DNA of 14,496 bases from Bacteroidales bacterium (GTDB lineage Bacteria; Bacteroidota; Bacteroidia; Bacteroidales; UBA7960), in contig SLPR01000260.1 in assembly GCA_007131895.1 (NCBI GenBank), positions 1 through 14,496 on the forward strand, given 5' to 3'. The position numbers and the translations under genes were made by a program. Positions 13,374 to 14,496 of this stretch are shown here, piece by piece. Numbering within the stretch: the first letter of the stretch is position 1; the number at the start of each line of letters is the position of its first letter. Under the pieces are notes generated by a model. It had not been told where the DNA came from and ran no database searches. It was given only the letters and a program-made list of their open reading frames with translations.

Positions 13374-14496
13374 ATGATTATGCAAAAGATATCCCCCTCT
13401 GAATACCAGGAATGGCTTGAAATATACGGTGCCAGAGAGCACAACCTGAAAAATATTGATGTACAAATCCCTCGTGATACCCTAACGGTAATTACCGGTT
13501 TGAGTGGAAGCGGAAAATCCAGTCTGGCTTTTGATACCATTTACGCCGAAGGGCAAAGACGCTACATAGAAACTTTTTCAGCCTATGCGCGCCAGTTTTT
13601 AGGTAGTCTCGAAAGACCTGACGTGGACAAAATCAGTGGCTTGAGCCCGGTAATTAGTATCGAGCAAAAAACCACCGGCAAAAACCCCCGCTCTACCGTG
13701 GGTACCGTGACAGAAATCTATGACTTTTTGCGCTTGCTTTTTGCCCGTGCCGGCGATGCCCATTCCTATGTAACGGGAGAAAGGATGGTCAAATACAACG
13801 ACGGGCAAATCCTTGACCTGATCATCGAAAAATTCTCCGGCAAAAAGATGGTTGTGCTTGCTCCCCTGGTGAAAGGGCGCAAAGGACACTATCGCGAACT
13901 TTTTGAATACATGCAACGGCAGGGTTTTCTCCGTACAAGGGTAGATGGGCAAACACGCGAAATTACCCCCAACATGAAGGTGGACCGATACAAGATTCAC
14001 GACATTGAACTGGTAGTGGACAAAATTGCCGTTGATGCCATCCATCGAAAGCGTATTGAGCAGTCGGTGCAAACAGGAATGAAATACGGCAAGGGGATGA
14101 TTATGCTGCTGGATGAAGAAACGGATGAGGTTTTCCATTTCAGCAAAAACCTCATGTGCCCGGTTTCGGGTATCGCCTATAAAGATCCAGAGCCCAATAC
14201 TTTTTCCTTTAATTCTCCTTATGGTGCATGTCCTGCCTGTAGCGGGCTGGGCAACATTAGCGAGATGGATGTGAACAAAATAATGCCCGACAGAAGACTC
14301 TCCATCCGCAAAGGAGGCCTCGCACCCCTGAAAGACACCAAGAACCCCTGGATTACCAAACAGCTGGAAGCCATCGGGATGAAGTTTGGCTTCTCTCTTG
14401 ATACCCCCATGGAGGATATTCCTGAAGAAGGGATCAACACCATGCTCTATGGCTCCAATGATATATTCAGGGTAAAAAATGAAAACCTGGGTATCA
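13374..14496 (+). CDS. uvrA: UvrA excinuclease ABC subunit A, N-terminal part (runs off the window)
   Basis: The first 374 codons of the nucleotide excision repair damage-recognition ATPase; the frame is open to the window edge. Landmarks: IYGAREHNLKNIDV at 17-30; the Walker A motif GLSGSGKS at 42-49, followed by the UvrA-specific run SLAFDTIYAEGQRRYIETFS and AYARQFLG; LERPDVDKISGLSPVISIEQ; TVGTVTEIYDFLRLLFAR; and the first zinc module with Cys262, then Cys286 and Cys289 in GACPACSGLG. In E. coli UvrA this module is C-X2-C-X20-C-X2-C; here the second position is Ser265 (CPVS), so one classical zinc ligand is missing. I believe this is common in Bacteroidota UvrA but cannot confirm it here. 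Two starts fit, ATG 13374 and ATG 13380 (MIM), and they are hard to separate. A promoter element lies 19 bases upstream. Confidence 0.95.
   Translation, partial: MIMQKISPSEYQEWLEIYGAREHNLKNIDVQIPRDTLTVITGLSGSGKSSLAFDTIYAEGQRRYIETFSAYARQFLGSLERPDVDKISGLSPVISIEQKTTGKNPRSTVGTVTEIYDFLRLLFARAGDAHSYVTGERMVKYNDGQILDLIIEKFSGKKMVVLAPLVKGRKGHYRELFEYMQRQGFLRTRVDGQTREITPNMKVDRYKIHDIELVVDKIAVDAIHRKRIEQSVQTGMKYGKGMIMLLDEETDEVFHFSKNLMCPVSGIAYKDPEPNTFSFNSPYGACPACSGLGNISEMDVNKIMPDRRLSIRKGGLAPLKDTKNPWITKQLEAIGMKFGFSLDTPMEDIPEEGINTMLYGSNDIFRVKNENLGI

Noticed and set aside
13599..14138. A 179-codon minus-strand frame opposite uvrA
   Set aside because: The plus strand carries unmistakable UvrA sequence through the whole span.

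Overview
This window reads as chromosomal DNA from a Bacteroidota bacterium, most likely an anaerobic or microaerobic member of the Bacteroidales/Marinilabiliales kind. The signs are a BT_3928-type DoxX/MauE membrane protein, a UvrA with a Bacteroidota-like sequence, several perfect matches to the Bacteroidota -7 promoter element TAnnTTTG, and starts that mostly lack a Shine-Dalgarno sequence. A tungsten/ferredoxin-dependent aldehyde oxidoreductase points to anaerobic metabolism. No rRNA, tRNA, CRISPR array, transposase gene or phage gene is visible.

Layout, left to right. (1) 1-1195, plus: an ArsF-like thioredoxin-fold lipoprotein, probably cut at its 5' end by the window edge, and an ArsG-like CcdA/DsbD-type membrane protein, 9 bases apart. 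(2) 1346-3925, plus: a BT_3928-like DoxX/MauE membrane protein and a pyridoxal-phosphate aromatic amino acid decarboxylase, 39 bases apart and probably one transcript. (3) 3926-4313 shows no convincing gene. An MmcQ/YjbR-family protein (plus) then meets a dCache chemoreceptor (minus) tail to tail. (4) 6787-10209, minus: a ChrA-family oxyanion transporter and, upstream of it, a 719-residue aldehyde:ferredoxin oxidoreductase (AOR), separated by a strong hairpin terminator. (5) 10210-10513 is a divergent control region with two perfect palindromes and two facing copies of the same -7 sequence. (6) 10514-11524, plus: an MltD-like lytic transglycosylase. (7) 11525-12117 is noncoding and holds a cluster of hairpins that looks like an interspersed REP-type repeat. 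(8) 12118-13194, plus: an exported protein of unknown function with a DUF2846-like C-terminus. (9) 13374 to the edge, plus: the first 374 codons of uvrA.

The genes do not form one obvious system. Recurrent themes are thiol redox chemistry at the envelope (ArsF/ArsG, and a MauE-type CGC motif), oxyanion handling (ChrA, and the ArsFG annotation for arsenicals), and amine/aldehyde metabolism (decarboxylase, AOR). The points most worth a second look are the unusual cysteine spacing in AOR, the structured AOR control region, and the hairpin cluster at 11590-11772. I found nothing that I can defend as a wholly new system.
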